From DASZXJ01 sp035545895 (GTDB taxonomy: Bacteria; Planctomycetota; Phycisphaerae; Tepidisphaerales; Tepidisphaeraceae), in contig DASZXJ010000102.1 in assembly GCA_035545895.1 (NCBI GenBank), positions 1 to 52,701 on the forward strand: a stretch of DNA of 52,701 nucleotides. Reading direction: 5' to 3'. This document shows, piece after piece, positions 16,345 through 26,700 of the stretch; position 1 is the first letter of the stretch, and every line of letters begins with the position of its first letter. A program made the translations under genes and the position numbers. Under the pieces are notes generated by a model. That model was not told the DNA's origin. It worked only from the letters and a program-made list of their open reading frames with translations, and made no database searches.

Positions 16345-18035
16345 ATCCGCTTGATTGGCTCGTCCTGCTCGGCACGATGCTCGGCATCGCTGCTTTTGGC
16401 ATGTGGCGAACACGCGGAAAGCGAGATCTCGATCACTATCTCAAAGGCGACCACAACACCAGTTGGATCGTCATCGGCCTTTCAGTCATGGCTACCCAGG
16501 CCAGCGCCGTCACGTTCCTCTCCACGCCGGGGCAGGGGTTTCATGATGGATTGGGATTTGTTCAGAACTATTTTGGCGCGCCGATCGCGTTGATGATCAT
16601 CGCCGCGGTTTTTCTGCCGATTTATCGCAAGCTCAATGTCTATACCGCATACGAATATCTGGGCCAACGATTCGACACCAAGACACGGCTGCTCGCGGCC
16701 GGACTCTTCCTGTTTCAACGTGGGATCGGCGCAGGGATCACCGTTTACGCGCCTGCCATTGTTCTTTCGAGCGTCCTGGGTTGGAATCTGGACCTGACGA
16801 TTGCCCTCAGTGGCCTAGTTGTGATTATCTATACAGTCAAAGGCGGCAGCCAGGCGGTGACACTCACGCAAAAATACCAGTTCATTGTCATTATGGCGGG
16901 CATGATTACGGCATTTTGCATCCTGCTGCACAAGATGCCGGTTGGGTTGGGGGACGCCATGGCCATCGCGGGCACGTTCGGCAAGCTCAAGGCCGTCGAC
17001 TATTCAATGGATTATCGCCAGCGTTATACCCTTTGGTCGGGCTTGCTGGGCGGCATGTTTCTGGCCTTGTCCTATTTTGGGTGCGATCAGACGCAGGTGA
17101 ACCGTTACATTGGCGCCAAATCGCTGCGCGAAAGCCGCATGGGCCTGTTGTTTAATGCCGTTTTTAAGATTCCCATGCAATTCTTCATCCTGCTGCTGGG
17201 GTGCACGCTGTTTGTGTTTTATCAATTTGAAAAGCCGCCCGTTTATTTCGGCCCGGTCACATGGAAATCGCAGGCCGTCCGGCGATCGGCGGAAGAAACC
17301 TGGGCGCAGCTGCACGATCAACAGCAAAAGGCCATCCAAAACTGGCTCGACGGGCGACATGCGGGCAATCGCGCCCAACAACTCGACGGGCTCCAAACCG
17401 CATGGGCGGCCCGCACGGATATCGAGGCGCATCAAAACATGTGGCTTAAAAATGAGGATGCCTCGCTGAAGTCCAATCAGTCCGATTACGTATTCATCAC
17501 GTTCATCCTCGCCTATTTGCCGCATGGATTGATCGGGCTTCTCATCACGGTCTTTTTTGCAGCCACGCTTTCATCCAAAGCCGCTGAATTGAATGCGCTG
17601 GCCTCCACAACGGTCGTCGATCTTTACCGCCATGTCATTAGAACTGACGCAAGCGACCGCCATTACGTCTTGGCCGCCAAATGGTTTACCGTCTTCTGGG
17701 GCGTCTTCGCGATCGTTTTCGCGCTGCTGGTGAAAATGGCTGAGAACCTCATCCAGTTTGGCAATATCGTCGGCTCGTTGTTTTATGGTGTTCCGCTGGG
17801 ATTGTTTCTGGTTGCGTTCTTCATTAAACGGATTCGCGGGGATGCTGTTTTTTGGGCGGCGGTCCTGTCGCAGGCAATGGTCCTTTTGCTCTGGTGGTTC
17901 ACGCCAATCGGCTATCTCTGGTTCAATGTAATCGGATTGGCTGGATGTATCGCAGGCGCGGCGTTGCTGCAGGCAGTGCTTGGTCCACGTTCCGCGCAGC
18001 GCGGATTTCCGGTTCTTCCCGCCAAAGAGGCATGA
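16341..18035 (+). CDS. Sodium:solute symporter (SSS family)
   Basis: The 564-residue product has about 13 membrane helices and the SSS core: 'ATQASAVTFLSTPGQGF' early, which fits the sodium-site helix, then 'QFIVIMAG' and 'FFAATLSSKAAELNALAS' late. These carriers import sugars, organic acids or osmolytes with sodium. A hydrophilic insertion of about 85 residues (around 295-380, rich in Gln, Ala and Trp) interrupts the helices and is unusual. The start is GTG at 16341 with GAGG 8 bases upstream, overlapping the small membrane gene by 4 bases. The stop overlaps the next start by ATGA. The substrate is unknown; linkage to PIG-L and thiol genes suggests an amino-sugar compound, but this is inference. 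Confidence 0.92.
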   Translation: MNPLDWLVLLGTMLGIAAFGMWRTRGKRDLDHYLKGDHNTSWIVIGLSVMATQASAVTFLSTPGQGFHDGLGFVQNYFGAPIALMIIAAVFLPIYRKLNVYTAYEYLGQRFDTKTRLLAAGLFLFQRGIGAGITVYAPAIVLSSVLGWNLDLTIALSGLVVIIYTVKGGSQAVTLTQKYQFIVIMAGMITAFCILLHKMPVGLGDAMAIAGTFGKLKAVDYSMDYRQRYTLWSGLLGGMFLALSYFGCDQTQVNRYIGAKSLRESRMGLLFNAVFKIPMQFFILLLGCTLFVFYQFEKPPVYFGPVTWKSQAVRRSAEETWAQLHDQQQKAIQNWLDGRHAGNRAQQLDGLQTAWAARTDIEAHQNMWLKNEDASLKSNQSDYVFITFILAYLPHGLIGLLITVFFAATLSSKAAELNALASTTVVDLYRHVIRTDASDRHYVLAAKWFTVFWGVFAIVFALLVKMAENLIQFGNIVGSLFYGVPLGLFLVAFFIKRIRGDAVFWAAVLSQAMVLLLWWFTPIGYLWFNVIGLAGCIAGAALLQAVLGPRSAQRGFPVLPAKEA

Positions 18036-18808
18036 ACACTTCCCCAATCATTTGCTTCGGCCAACAACCCTGCGGGATTTTTCCCAAGCGATTTCTGTTC
18101 GCGAAATTTCAGACCGCTCGAAAACTTCAATCGGAAATCGGCGGGCAGATCGTATTCTTTTACCACGACAGCGATCACGATCCCCGCGAAACCAGGACCA
18201 TTCTTCGACACCGAAAATCGAACGAGCCATTTGAGATCAATTTCACGTTCGACAATAAACTGCAACGGAAACATTCGCCGCTGTATTTGAAACGCGTTCG
18301 TGCCGACTGGCTTGAGAAAACCGCGATTCAACTGCCCGCTTACGCCGATCGCCGATGGGTCGATGCGTTCAAAAAAATCGCCGCGTCCAACGTCGCGGAT
18401 TTTTGCCTGGAGATGTATCGTGCAATGGGATTGCTTAACGGCATGCAGATCGTACGCTCAAGCGATGCGGAGTTTCGCCGGCGGGCTTGTGACATTTCCG
18501 ATTATTTCGTCGATGTGAAGCATGATGGCGAAATCGTTCGTGCGAGGCTTCAAAACGGCAAGCTGGTTTTGCACGAAGGCGGCGACGCTTTCACAATGCT
18601 TCCATCCTGCGAATACGGCAAGGAGCAGATCAGCCCGGCGCGTGACAGCCGGCTTCGATGGATGCAGTCGGTGATTCATTGCACGCATTATGTGACCGGC
18701 GCCAGCGAGCAGGATTATCTTCGCAAGGAGGATGCGCCGGAAATTGTTTACGTGAAACGTGAAACCATTGACCGGTCAAACGAGGCGTATACCGATGTCC
18801 CAGGTTGA
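18032..18808 (+). CDS. Half-length BshC-like protein (putative cysteine ligase of bacillithiol synthesis)
   Basis: This 258-residue protein lies between the symporter (ATGA overlap) and bshB1 (14-bp overlap). Three segments fit the BshC core in order: an N-terminal strand ending GQQP (BshC: GGQQAG), 'IVFFYHDSDHD' at about residues 41-51 (BshC: IFWVAGEDHD), and a late 'RLRWMQSVIHCTHYVTGASEQDY' region, about 206-231, which matches the BshC TRPLMQE...AGPGEINYW segment in spacing and in Met-Gln, Gly and Glu. BshC adds cysteine to GlcN-malate and is usually about 540 aa with a long C-terminal coiled coil. Both the insertion and the coiled coil are missing here. Linkage to bshB1 and bshA supports the call. 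Homology is judged by eye from memory of the family. Confidence 0.7.
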   Translation: MNTSPIICFGQQPCGIFPKRFLFAKFQTARKLQSEIGGQIVFFYHDSDHDPRETRTILRHRKSNEPFEINFTFDNKLQRKHSPLYLKRVRADWLEKTAIQLPAYADRRWVDAFKKIAASNVADFCLEMYRAMGLLNGMQIVRSSDAEFRRRACDISDYFVDVKHDGEIVRARLQNGKLVLHEGGDAFTMLPSCEYGKEQISPARDSRLRWMQSVIHCTHYVTGASEQDYLRKEDAPEIVYVKRETIDRSNEAYTDVPG

Positions 18809-19517
18809 ATCGATTGATATTCTCGCTTTCGGGGCGCATCCGGATGACATCGAATTCGGCTGCGGCGGCGTGATTGCAAGGGAAACGCGCGCGGGCCTCA
18901 CCGCCCACTTCGCCATTTGCTCAAAAGGCGAAGCAGGCACCCATGGCACGCCGGCAATTCGCACGGCCGAGGCTGAACAGTCAGCCGCCCTCCTCGGCGC
19001 GACCGTCGAATTCATCGAACTCGACGGCGACGCGCATTTGCAGGAGCGAATCGAACACACGATCAGGTTGGCTTCGATCATTCGCCAAACGAAGGCCAAG
19101 ATCATTCTGGCGCCAAGCCTGGTGGAAAACCAGCATCCGGATCATTGGCGGCTGGGAAAATTGGTGCGCGATGCAACCCGCCTGGCAAGATTTGGCGGGT
19201 TGAAGGAACTTCGCGAGCTGCCGTCCCACTCGATCGACCTGCTGCTTTATTATGCCGTCGCTCCTCAGGCTGAACCGCGCGATGGGCTTTCGATTCTAAT
19301 CGACATATCCGACCAGCAGATTTTGTCTGCCTGGCAAAATGCGATGGAAGCGCACGCATCGCAATCGGCGACGCGAGACTATGTCGAGTTGCAAATGACC
19401 CGCGCGCGGCTGGCTGGCCTTAATGCCGGGCTCGGCCATGCCATTGCGTTGTATCCCAACGATCCGATTTTGGTCGATTCCATCACAACATTGGGACCAT
19501 CGGCGAGGAAGTTCTAA
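18795..19517 (+). CDS. bshB1: BshB1-type N-acetylglucosaminyl-malate deacetylase
   Basis: The 240-residue PIG-L/LmbE protein has the zinc motif AHPDD at residues 14-18 and HPDH at 114-117. A conserved GxKGEAGT-like turn (CSKGEAGTHG) and a C-terminal 'HASQ' segment are typical of BshB1. In bacillithiol synthesis the enzyme deacetylates GlcNAc-malate to GlcN-malate in the cytoplasm. There is no signal peptide, unlike the large PIG-L protein upstream. The ATG at 18795 lies inside the 3' end of the BshC-like gene, and the stop is one base before bshA. The size is normal for the family. A role in another amino-sugar pathway cannot be excluded, but the BshA neighbour makes this the best reading. 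Confidence 0.9.
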   Translation: MSQVESIDILAFGAHPDDIEFGCGGVIARETRAGLTAHFAICSKGEAGTHGTPAIRTAEAEQSAALLGATVEFIELDGDAHLQERIEHTIRLASIIRQTKAKIILAPSLVENQHPDHWRLGKLVRDATRLARFGGLKELRELPSHSIDLLLYYAVAPQAEPRDGLSILIDISDQQILSAWQNAMEAHASQSATRDYVELQMTRARLAGLNAGLGHAIALYPNDPILVDSITTLGPSARKF

Positions 19518-19518
19518 T

Positions 19519-20661
19519 ATGCCCGGATCTGATAAGCTCAAGATCGGCATCACCTGTTATCCGTCAGTCGGCGGCAGTGGAATCCTTGCGACTGCCTTAG
19601 GCGATGAACTGGCCCGGCGAGAACATCAGGTGCATTTCATCAGCTACGAGCGCCCGTTCCGGCTGCCTGCCGAAACGTCTCATCTGCGGTTCCATTCGGT
19701 CGGAATTAACGATTATGGCTTGTTCAAATACCCGGATTACACCCTGCCGCTTTCGGTGAGAATGGCCGAGGTCAGTCGCGACTTTGGTCTGGATGTGCTG
19801 CACGTGCACTATGCCGTGCCCCATGCAACCGCGGCGATTCTCGCCAAGGCCATGTTGCCGCCTCAGCAGCAGCCGCGTGTCGTCACCACGTTACACGGCA
19901 CGGACACCACGCTTCTCGGCCGCGATACCGACTATGTGCCGGCCATTCGCCATGCCTTGATGAACTCCGACGCCATCACGACCGTTTCACATTTCCTGAA
20001 ACGCGAAACGCAAATGCTGTTGAACATCGACAAGCCCATTGATGTCATCCACAACTTCTTCTCGCCTCGCCGGCCAAAACGGACTCGCCAGCAGGTTCGA
20101 AATGATTTGGGTGTTGAAGACAACGAAGCACTTTTAATACACTGTTCGAATCTTCGGCCCGTCAAGCGGATCGATTTGTTGCTCAAAACAGTGGCCGCCA
20201 TTCGCCCTCGCGACTCATTCAAGATGGTCATTCTAGCAGGCGAAGTATTTTCGCAATTCAACGATCATGTTCGTCAGCTTGGCCTGGAGGACCGCATCAT
20301 CGTGCACGAAAAGGCAAACGATGTTGAAGAATACATGCAGGCCGCCGACATTGGGCTGGTCAGCTCGGAGATGGAAAGCTTCTGCTTGAGCATTCTTGAA
20401 GGCATGTGCTTTGGATGTCCGAGCGTCGCAACCCGGGTGGGAGGCATCCCTGAAGTGGTCGATGACAATCAGACCGGCCTGCTCGTACCGTTTGGCGATG
20501 CGGGTGCGTTATCACGGGCGGTGGAAAGTCTGATCCGGGACATCCCCCGCCGCCAGGCTCTGGGACAAGCCGGAAAACAGCAGGCCCGGTTGCGGTTCTC
20601 CGCCGAGGTGATCGTGCCTCAATATGAAGCGCTTTATCGCCGCGTCTGCCAGCGGCAATAG
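19519..20661 (+). CDS. bshA: BshA, N-acetyl-alpha-D-glucosaminyl L-malate synthase
   Basis: The 380-residue GT4 glycosyltransferase starts with 'KIGITCYPSVGGSGILATALGDELA', the hallmark of BshA. It then has 'ERPFRL', 'HYAVPHATAA', 'TTLHGTDTTLLG', the 'HNFFSPRR' turn and the C-terminal 'SSEMESFCLSILEGMCFG' nucleotide-sugar site with the EX7E pattern. BshA joins UDP-GlcNAc and L-malate, the first step of bacillithiol synthesis. The length is usual (about 375-380). The ATG at 19519 follows the bshB1 stop by one base, so the genes are cotranscribed. The frame is open further upstream inside bshB1, but the family start matches here. Confidence 0.93.
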   Translation: MPGSDKLKIGITCYPSVGGSGILATALGDELARREHQVHFISYERPFRLPAETSHLRFHSVGINDYGLFKYPDYTLPLSVRMAEVSRDFGLDVLHVHYAVPHATAAILAKAMLPPQQQPRVVTTLHGTDTTLLGRDTDYVPAIRHALMNSDAITTVSHFLKRETQMLLNIDKPIDVIHNFFSPRRPKRTRQQVRNDLGVEDNEALLIHCSNLRPVKRIDLLLKTVAAIRPRDSFKMVILAGEVFSQFNDHVRQLGLEDRIIVHEKANDVEEYMQAADIGLVSSEMESFCLSILEGMCFGCPSVATRVGGIPEVVDDNQTGLLVPFGDAGALSRAVESLIRDIPRRQALGQAGKQQARLRFSAEVIVPQYEALYRRVCQRQ

Positions 20662-20749
20662 CTCCTGACGCTGCAAATACTCAAGTTTGCCTTGAATTGC
20701 GGAAGCGAGTACGTTCCCCCACCGAAACCTTAGCAGGGCAGGTCGGATC

Positions 20750-22231
20750 TTGGCAAAACCAGAATATCAAAAACAACGGAATCTCTCGGCGCGCTTATTC
20801 GGGCTCACTCTCGCCGCAGCCACTTTTTTGCCGGTAGCCGGTGCCCGCGCCCAGAACTCGGCAGCCGATTATCGGCAGCAGCTTGATCGTCTTCGCCGCG
20901 AGCAGTTGCTCCAGGCTTCCCCGAATGTATCCGCCGGGCAGCGCGCCTATTTCGATTACGGCGCTTATCTCACCTTCACCTATCTCACGGTTGATGACCA
21001 GTTTCACGACAGCCATGCGCTTCGCCAGACCGATTTTGTCGCTTATTCGCGATTGAACTTTGACAACGCCCATGAGGTGCTGCTTCGCGTTCGCACCGGC
21101 TATCGCGACTTCAACAACGGCGACAGTTTTGACGGGCGCGGCGATGAACCGATCGATGGCGACCTCGACATCGGCTATTACAAGTTCGACCTCGCTCGTT
21201 ACCTGGGCGCCTATCAGGGCAAGGAAATCGACGGCGACCTCACCGTCAAAATCGGCCGTGACATCGTTTACTGGGGCAACGGCCTGGCCATGGCGCAGGT
21301 GATTGACGGCGCAATGGTTGATCTGGTCAAGGGGCCGCTTCAAGTCAGCGCGATTGCAGGCGTGACGCCGGTGCGAACCGTCGATTTCGATGGGTCTCGA
21401 CCCGATTTTGATTTTAATACCCGACGCGGATTCTATGGTGCGATGGCCAGCACGGGTATTGGCGAGCATCGGCCGTTTGCATACGCCCTGCTTCAGCAAG
21501 ATTACAACAAAGACGAAGTCCTGAGCGAAGGCTCAGTCAAAACTCATTTCGGCTATGACAGCTACTATCTCGGCCTGGGGTCCACCGGCACGCTGGGCGA
21601 TCGGGTCATCTACGGCGCGGAAATGGTCTATGAAGGCGGACAGGGATTGTCCAACAGTTTCAGCCAATCGGGGCCATTCATTACTCAGGTGCCGCAAACC
21701 CGCGATGAAATCCAGGCGTTCGCGGCTGATCTTCGCGCGGATTACCTCGTGCCCGATCCTCGTCATACACGCGTAGGCGGCGAGTTTTTGCTGGCAACCG
21801 GCGACAACGATCGGCTGCGAAGCACTTCGAACACCTTTGCCGGCAACCTTCCCAACACCAACGATCGCGCCTTCAACGGCTTCGGCTTGATCAACACCGG
21901 CCAGGCTTTCGCACCGGCGGTTTCCAACCTCATCGCCCTGCGAGGCGGCATATCAACCTACCCATTCAGCGACATCCGAACGCTTCAGCGCATGCAGGTT
22001 GGTATGGATGTATTTCTATATTCGAAATTTTTGGGCGATGCTCCGGTTGACGAAGCGACCGCGGCCGGCCGCAGCTACCTGGGTTGGGAACCGGATTTCT
22101 TCGTTAACTGGCAGGTAACCAGCGACATAACGCTTGCTCTGCGATATGGTGTCTTTTTCCCCAGTTCACGGGCTTTTGAAGACAGCGACCCGCGTCAATT
22201 CTTCTCCACAAGCGTCACGTTTGCGTTCTGA
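20750..22231 (+). CDS. Outer-membrane beta-barrel protein (alginate-export-like)
   Basis: The 493-residue protein has a signal peptide ending near 'GARAQN'. It then has many alternating amphipathic strands, an early 'VKIGRDIVYWGNGLAMAQV' block of the kind seen in alginate-export/AlgE-like porins, and a terminal aromatic strand 'STSVTFAF' typical of barrel insertion. It is likely an outer-membrane channel. The start appears to be TTG at 20750, since no suitable ATG lies nearby. It follows bshA by 88 bases in the same direction and could be read through from that operon or have its own promoter. The substrate is unknown. Confidence 0.8.
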   Translation: MAKPEYQKQRNLSARLFGLTLAAATFLPVAGARAQNSAADYRQQLDRLRREQLLQASPNVSAGQRAYFDYGAYLTFTYLTVDDQFHDSHALRQTDFVAYSRLNFDNAHEVLLRVRTGYRDFNNGDSFDGRGDEPIDGDLDIGYYKFDLARYLGAYQGKEIDGDLTVKIGRDIVYWGNGLAMAQVIDGAMVDLVKGPLQVSAIAGVTPVRTVDFDGSRPDFDFNTRRGFYGAMASTGIGEHRPFAYALLQQDYNKDEVLSEGSVKTHFGYDSYYLGLGSTGTLGDRVIYGAEMVYEGGQGLSNSFSQSGPFITQVPQTRDEIQAFAADLRADYLVPDPRHTRVGGEFLLATGDNDRLRSTSNTFAGNLPNTNDRAFNGFGLINTGQAFAPAVSNLIALRGGISTYPFSDIRTLQRMQVGMDVFLYSKFLGDAPVDEATAAGRSYLGWEPDFFVNWQVTSDITLALRYGVFFPSSRAFEDSDPRQFFSTSVTFAF

Positions 22232-22306
22232 CCGGTTGGCGGCATATGCTATGGGTGCCGTACGGTCGGTTTTCGCAAAGGGCTCTCTCGAACCTAAGGT
22301 GCGAGC

Positions 22307-23584
22307 ATGGTCAAATCCAATTCCATTGCTTTCCTGATGTCGGTCGTTCTTGGTTTTTCCGCTTCAGCAGTTTTCGCAGCGACCCAATCGCAGCCGGCTG
22401 AACTTCCGGGCGGAAAATTGGAAGCCACCGTCACGGGCGTTGAAGGAAACGTGCAAGTTCGCAAATCGGCAGATCAGCCTTGGGCCAAGGCGGAAGTCGG
22501 CATGAAAGTCGATGAACTGGCCGAGTTCCGCACCGGGCCAAAGAGTGCTGTCCGATTCACCATTCCACCCGATCAGACGATTACACTTGATCGCCTGGGC
22601 GTAGTGAAACTGCTCGAAGCCGTCAATGATTCCGGCAAGCTCAAGACCAGCCTGGGAATGAAGTATGGCCGCACGCGATTCGATATCGAAGCCGCTGGCC
22701 GCGAACATGACGCAAGCATTTCCAGCCCCAGCAGTACGCTGGCTATTCGTGGAACCAAAGTCAGCCTTTACGATCAGCGTCCTTTCCGCGCAGAAGCCGT
22801 GAGTCTGACCGGCCGAGCGAGTTTCCGCGACGGTAAAAAGCAAATTGCGTTCGGCAATCGAAATGCCGGTAAAACCAAGGTCAATGTCGATGATTCCAGC
22901 GCCGCATCGGCGGCTTTGACTGAAACGACGACCGATCCATCGATCTCTCTGGCGCGAACCGAAGCCGAAGCACCGCTCGTTGATACGTTGCTTCGCAGCG
23001 GCGCAACAGTCTTCTTCGATCGTGAAGTTGGAATCAAAGTGGTTCGCGGCGGTTCCGTGCCGAACGATCAGCAACTGATCCCCGCCCTTCCCGGCGTGTT
23101 CAGCATCGTTGCTCGATGGCATTCGGATGCAGACATCAACCTGTCGGTGGCCACACCGGGCGGTTCAAACAACGGTGGTGAAGTGCTGTATCCCACCGGA
23201 GCATTGGCAACCAACTCCAGCGGCGGACATGTCGCGTTCGATCATCGCGGCGGCCCCAATGGCGGGATCGAAGTCGTCTACTTCACCAAAACGCCGCCCG
23301 ATGGGCTTTACGGCATTGGTCTGACGCTGATTTCCGGAAACGTGACGACCGCACAGGTCGATGCGTTCAAGAACGGCCAGCGCGTCGGCATCTTTAATGG
23401 TCAATCAACCGTGCCTTCAGTCAGCATTCAGGTGCCCGCTCCGATTCCGGGATTTGTTGATGGAGCGTTTGCCGGCGTGGTGCCGGTCAACGTGCCGCTG
23501 CCGTCAAATGCGCCATTAAGTGCCCAGAGTACCAAAACGAAGAACGTTTTGCCGGTCGCCGCTCAGACGATCAAACGTCGATAA
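22307..23584 (+). CDS. Secreted FecR-like domain protein
   Basis: The 425-residue protein has a signal peptide (cut near 'AVFAATQS') and an N-terminal FecR-type domain (about 38-170): 'GVEGNVQVRKSADQPWAKAEVG', 'LAEFRTGPKSAVRF', and 'SPSSTLAIRGTKVSLYD', which is the usual end of this fold. The second half (about 265-375) is a beta-sandwich-like segment with 'HSDADINLSVATPGG' and 'GGIEVVYF', resembling YfaP/DUF2135-type domains. No sigma factor or TonB receptor neighbours it, so it is probably an envelope protein and not a classical FecR regulator. It sits between the barrel protein and the RTX surface protein. Confidence 0.8.
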   Translation: MVKSNSIAFLMSVVLGFSASAVFAATQSQPAELPGGKLEATVTGVEGNVQVRKSADQPWAKAEVGMKVDELAEFRTGPKSAVRFTIPPDQTITLDRLGVVKLLEAVNDSGKLKTSLGMKYGRTRFDIEAAGREHDASISSPSSTLAIRGTKVSLYDQRPFRAEAVSLTGRASFRDGKKQIAFGNRNAGKTKVNVDDSSAASAALTETTTDPSISLARTEAEAPLVDTLLRSGATVFFDREVGIKVVRGGSVPNDQQLIPALPGVFSIVARWHSDADINLSVATPGGSNNGGEVLYPTGALATNSSGGHVAFDHRGGPNGGIEVVYFTKTPPDGLYGIGLTLISGNVTTAQVDAFKNGQRVGIFNGQSTVPSVSIQVPAPIPGFVDGAFAGVVPVNVPLPSNAPLSAQSTKTKNVLPVAAQTIKRR

Positions 23585-23618
23585 TTGCCCAACCATTTGC
23601 GGTTTATAGACTTGCGCG

Positions 23619-23670
23619 AATATGGCCGAATCTGGGTTAAAATGCCCATTTTATCGGCCATATTTTCGTT
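23619..23670 (+). terminator. Probable terminator after the FecR-like gene
   Basis: AATATGGCCGA at 23619-23629 pairs perfectly with TCGGCCATATT at 23654-23664. An inner TGGG/CCCA pair lies in the loop, and a short T-rich tail follows. The stem starts 34 bases past the stop. The T-run is weak. Confidence 0.55.
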
Positions 23671-23784
23671 AATTGGCTGGCGTTAAAGCCTTTGCGCCCC
23701 TATACTGCTCCCCACAACCGCCGGTCAATGTATTCAATTTAGTGACGTCACGTGAGTTTTGTTTGCTGGAAGGAGAATCTGCAT

Positions 23785-26700
23785 ATGTTCGAGAATCTCG
23801 AGACGCGCCGATTGTTCGCCATTACGGTCAGTGGTGGAGTTGCAAATCTCAACAGCTACTTCACAACTGGAAATGATGTCCGCGATTTCGTGCTCAATGG
23901 CTCGACGCTTCAAATTCGTGATGGTGCGGGCACCGTACTTGCGTCCATTTCCGCCAGCGGCATCACCGGCGTGTCGGTCAACGCCAACAACGGCAACGAC
24001 TTCTTCCGAATGGGCCGCGCGGACGGCACGCTCATGCCCAATGTCACCGCCACCATTCACGGCGGCGCAGGTGACGATACGCTGATCGGCGGCAACAAGG
24101 CCGACCAGATCTTCGGCGATGACAACAACGACAAGATGGACGGCCGCGCTGCCGGCGACCAGATCGACGGCGGCAATGGTTTCGACACCGTTGACTACGG
24201 TGCTCGCACCGTGAACGTCACCGTTACCCTCAACGATGCAACCGCCAACGACGGAAGCAACAGCGGCAACAACAGCAGCCCCGCTCAATACAACGACAAC
24301 GGAGCGGATAAAGTCTTGAATACCGAAGGCGTCATCGGCGGCACCGGAGCAGACAAGCTCGTCGGAAGCTCGGCCGCCAACTGGCTCGACGGCGGCGGCG
24401 GAATCGACTCGGTCTACGGCGGCGACGGCATTGATACCATCACCGGCGGCGTTGCGGCAGACCTCGCGTATGGCGAAGGCGGCGACGATTACTTCTTCGT
24501 CACCGACGCCACCGGCGACAAGTTCCTCGGCGGAACCGGCACCACCTTTGCCAACTACGACGTCAATCTCGATACGCCAGCGCCTGCGCTGCCCAGCTCA
24601 CCTTCCGGTTCGGCAGGGCTCGCCAGTGCCGCGGCACTGATCGGGCCGCTGGTCGTACCCAACGCCGCAGCCCAGTCCGGCCGGGATTTCGAACTCGATA
24701 CCACCTTCGGCACCGGCACCGGAATCGTCAATACCGACATTAATGGCGTGCAAATCAACGACGTCACCATTGAATCCGTCGGCGATGACGAGAAAATTCT
24801 GGTCGTCGGATCGGCCAGTTTCTTTAATTCTGAATTTGAAACCACGGAAACACGGGCCGTATTGATTCGCTATAACTCCGACGGCTCGCTTGATTCCACA
24901 TTTGGCGACGATGGAATCGTTTCGACTGATTTCTCCGGCGGCGAAGGATTTGACAGCACCGCCGCCAGCGTCGTAATCGACAGCAACGGCCGGATCGTCA
25001 TCGGCGGTACGGAAGCTTTTGAGGAAGACGTCGATTCCATCTTTGCAATGGCGCGATACGACTCCAGCGGCAATCTCGATTCAACCTTCGGAAACAACGG
25101 CATTTCAACATTCGGTCTGGATGAATCCTTCTCTTCCAAGGAAGCAACTCAAGTCGCACTCCAGGATCATTTCGACGGAACCGACACCACCGAAGACTAT
25201 ATCCTGCTCGGCACGATCGGGCCGGAAATATTCTCCGACGCCGTGCCGGCATTCTCGGCGGATTCGGACACTTTCGACTGGGCGATGATTCGCGTTGACC
25301 AGTCCGGCAATCAGGATTTCGACTTTGGCGATGATGGACTGACGCGCCTGGATTATTTCGGCAACGATGATTTTGCCACCGGCCTGGCGATCGATCCCCA
25401 AAACAACAACACGATCTGGGTCTCGGGTACCACGAATAATGGTTCCACAAACAACATTCTGGTGGCCGCTTTTGACGAGGACGGCGTGGTTCTGCCCGGC
25501 GTGGTGAACAAGGTTCATATCTCTGCGAGCGACCAGGCAAATGACTCCTTCCTGCTCAACGGCCAGCTTTATGTTGTCGGCAAGTCCGACACTTACGGGA
25601 GCGGCGCCGTTTTTGATTTCAATGCCGATCCCGAGTCGGGATTCGATTTGGCGCAGCTGGTCAACAGTCGATTCATATTTGACAGCGGCGCCGTCAATCT
25701 GCAGAAAATTACTTATGATGGCGAAGGCCATCTGGTTCTCAGCGGAACCAATGGCAGTGCAGCTTATCTTTATCGGATCGACGGCAACCTCAACGATTTC
25801 GGCACTCCGATTTCAATCGATGATTTCGACCAGCCGGTTGATTCTGATTCGATCTTCACCGCCGTTGTTCAAAGCGACGGCAAGATCGTCCTCGGCGGCT
25901 CGGTTGGCGACCCGCAGGTCGCGCTGGCTCGCGTGCAGGAATCCGCGGCGTTTGTCGATGTTCCGATCACCGATGTCCAATCCTTCAACTTCACCTACAC
26001 CGACGGAACCGGCACGCATCCGCTGCCGACTTATCTCACCGAGCGAGTCACCGACCTCAAACCGGATGGCACGTTCGAACTTTCCGGCACGAATCAGGCG
26101 GACATCATTACCGTCAAGGTTCAGGACGGCAACGTTGTGGTCGTTATCAACGGCGAAATCTTCCAGCAGCCGCAATCCCTCGTGACCAAGGTCGTCATCC
26201 ACGGTTTGGATGGCAATGACCTCATCACGGTCGATCCCGCCGTGACAATTCCGGTCAATCTGGATGGCGGCAAGGGCAATGACTCGCTCATCGGCGGAAA
26301 TGGTCCTGGCGAGTTCCACGGCGGCGACGGCGATGACTCCATCATCGGCGGAAATTCCGACGACGTGATGTACGGCGACGCCGGCAAGGACACCATCAAG
26401 GGTGGCAAGGGCAACGACATTGTCGAAGGCGGCGCCGGAAACGACTCCATCCAGGGCAATGACGGCCGCGATATCCTCGTCGGCGGCCTTGATAACGATC
26501 GCCTCGACGGCGGCGCGGGAGATGACATCCTCGACGGCGGTTCAACCAATTACGACAACAACCCCGCAGCCCTGGCTGCTCTGCTGCGGGAATGGACCCG
26601 CACCGATGCGGATTACAACACGCGCGTCACTCACATTTCCAATGGCACCGGCTTGAATACGCCATTCAAACTTGATGTGAATACCGTGCATAGCGGATCG

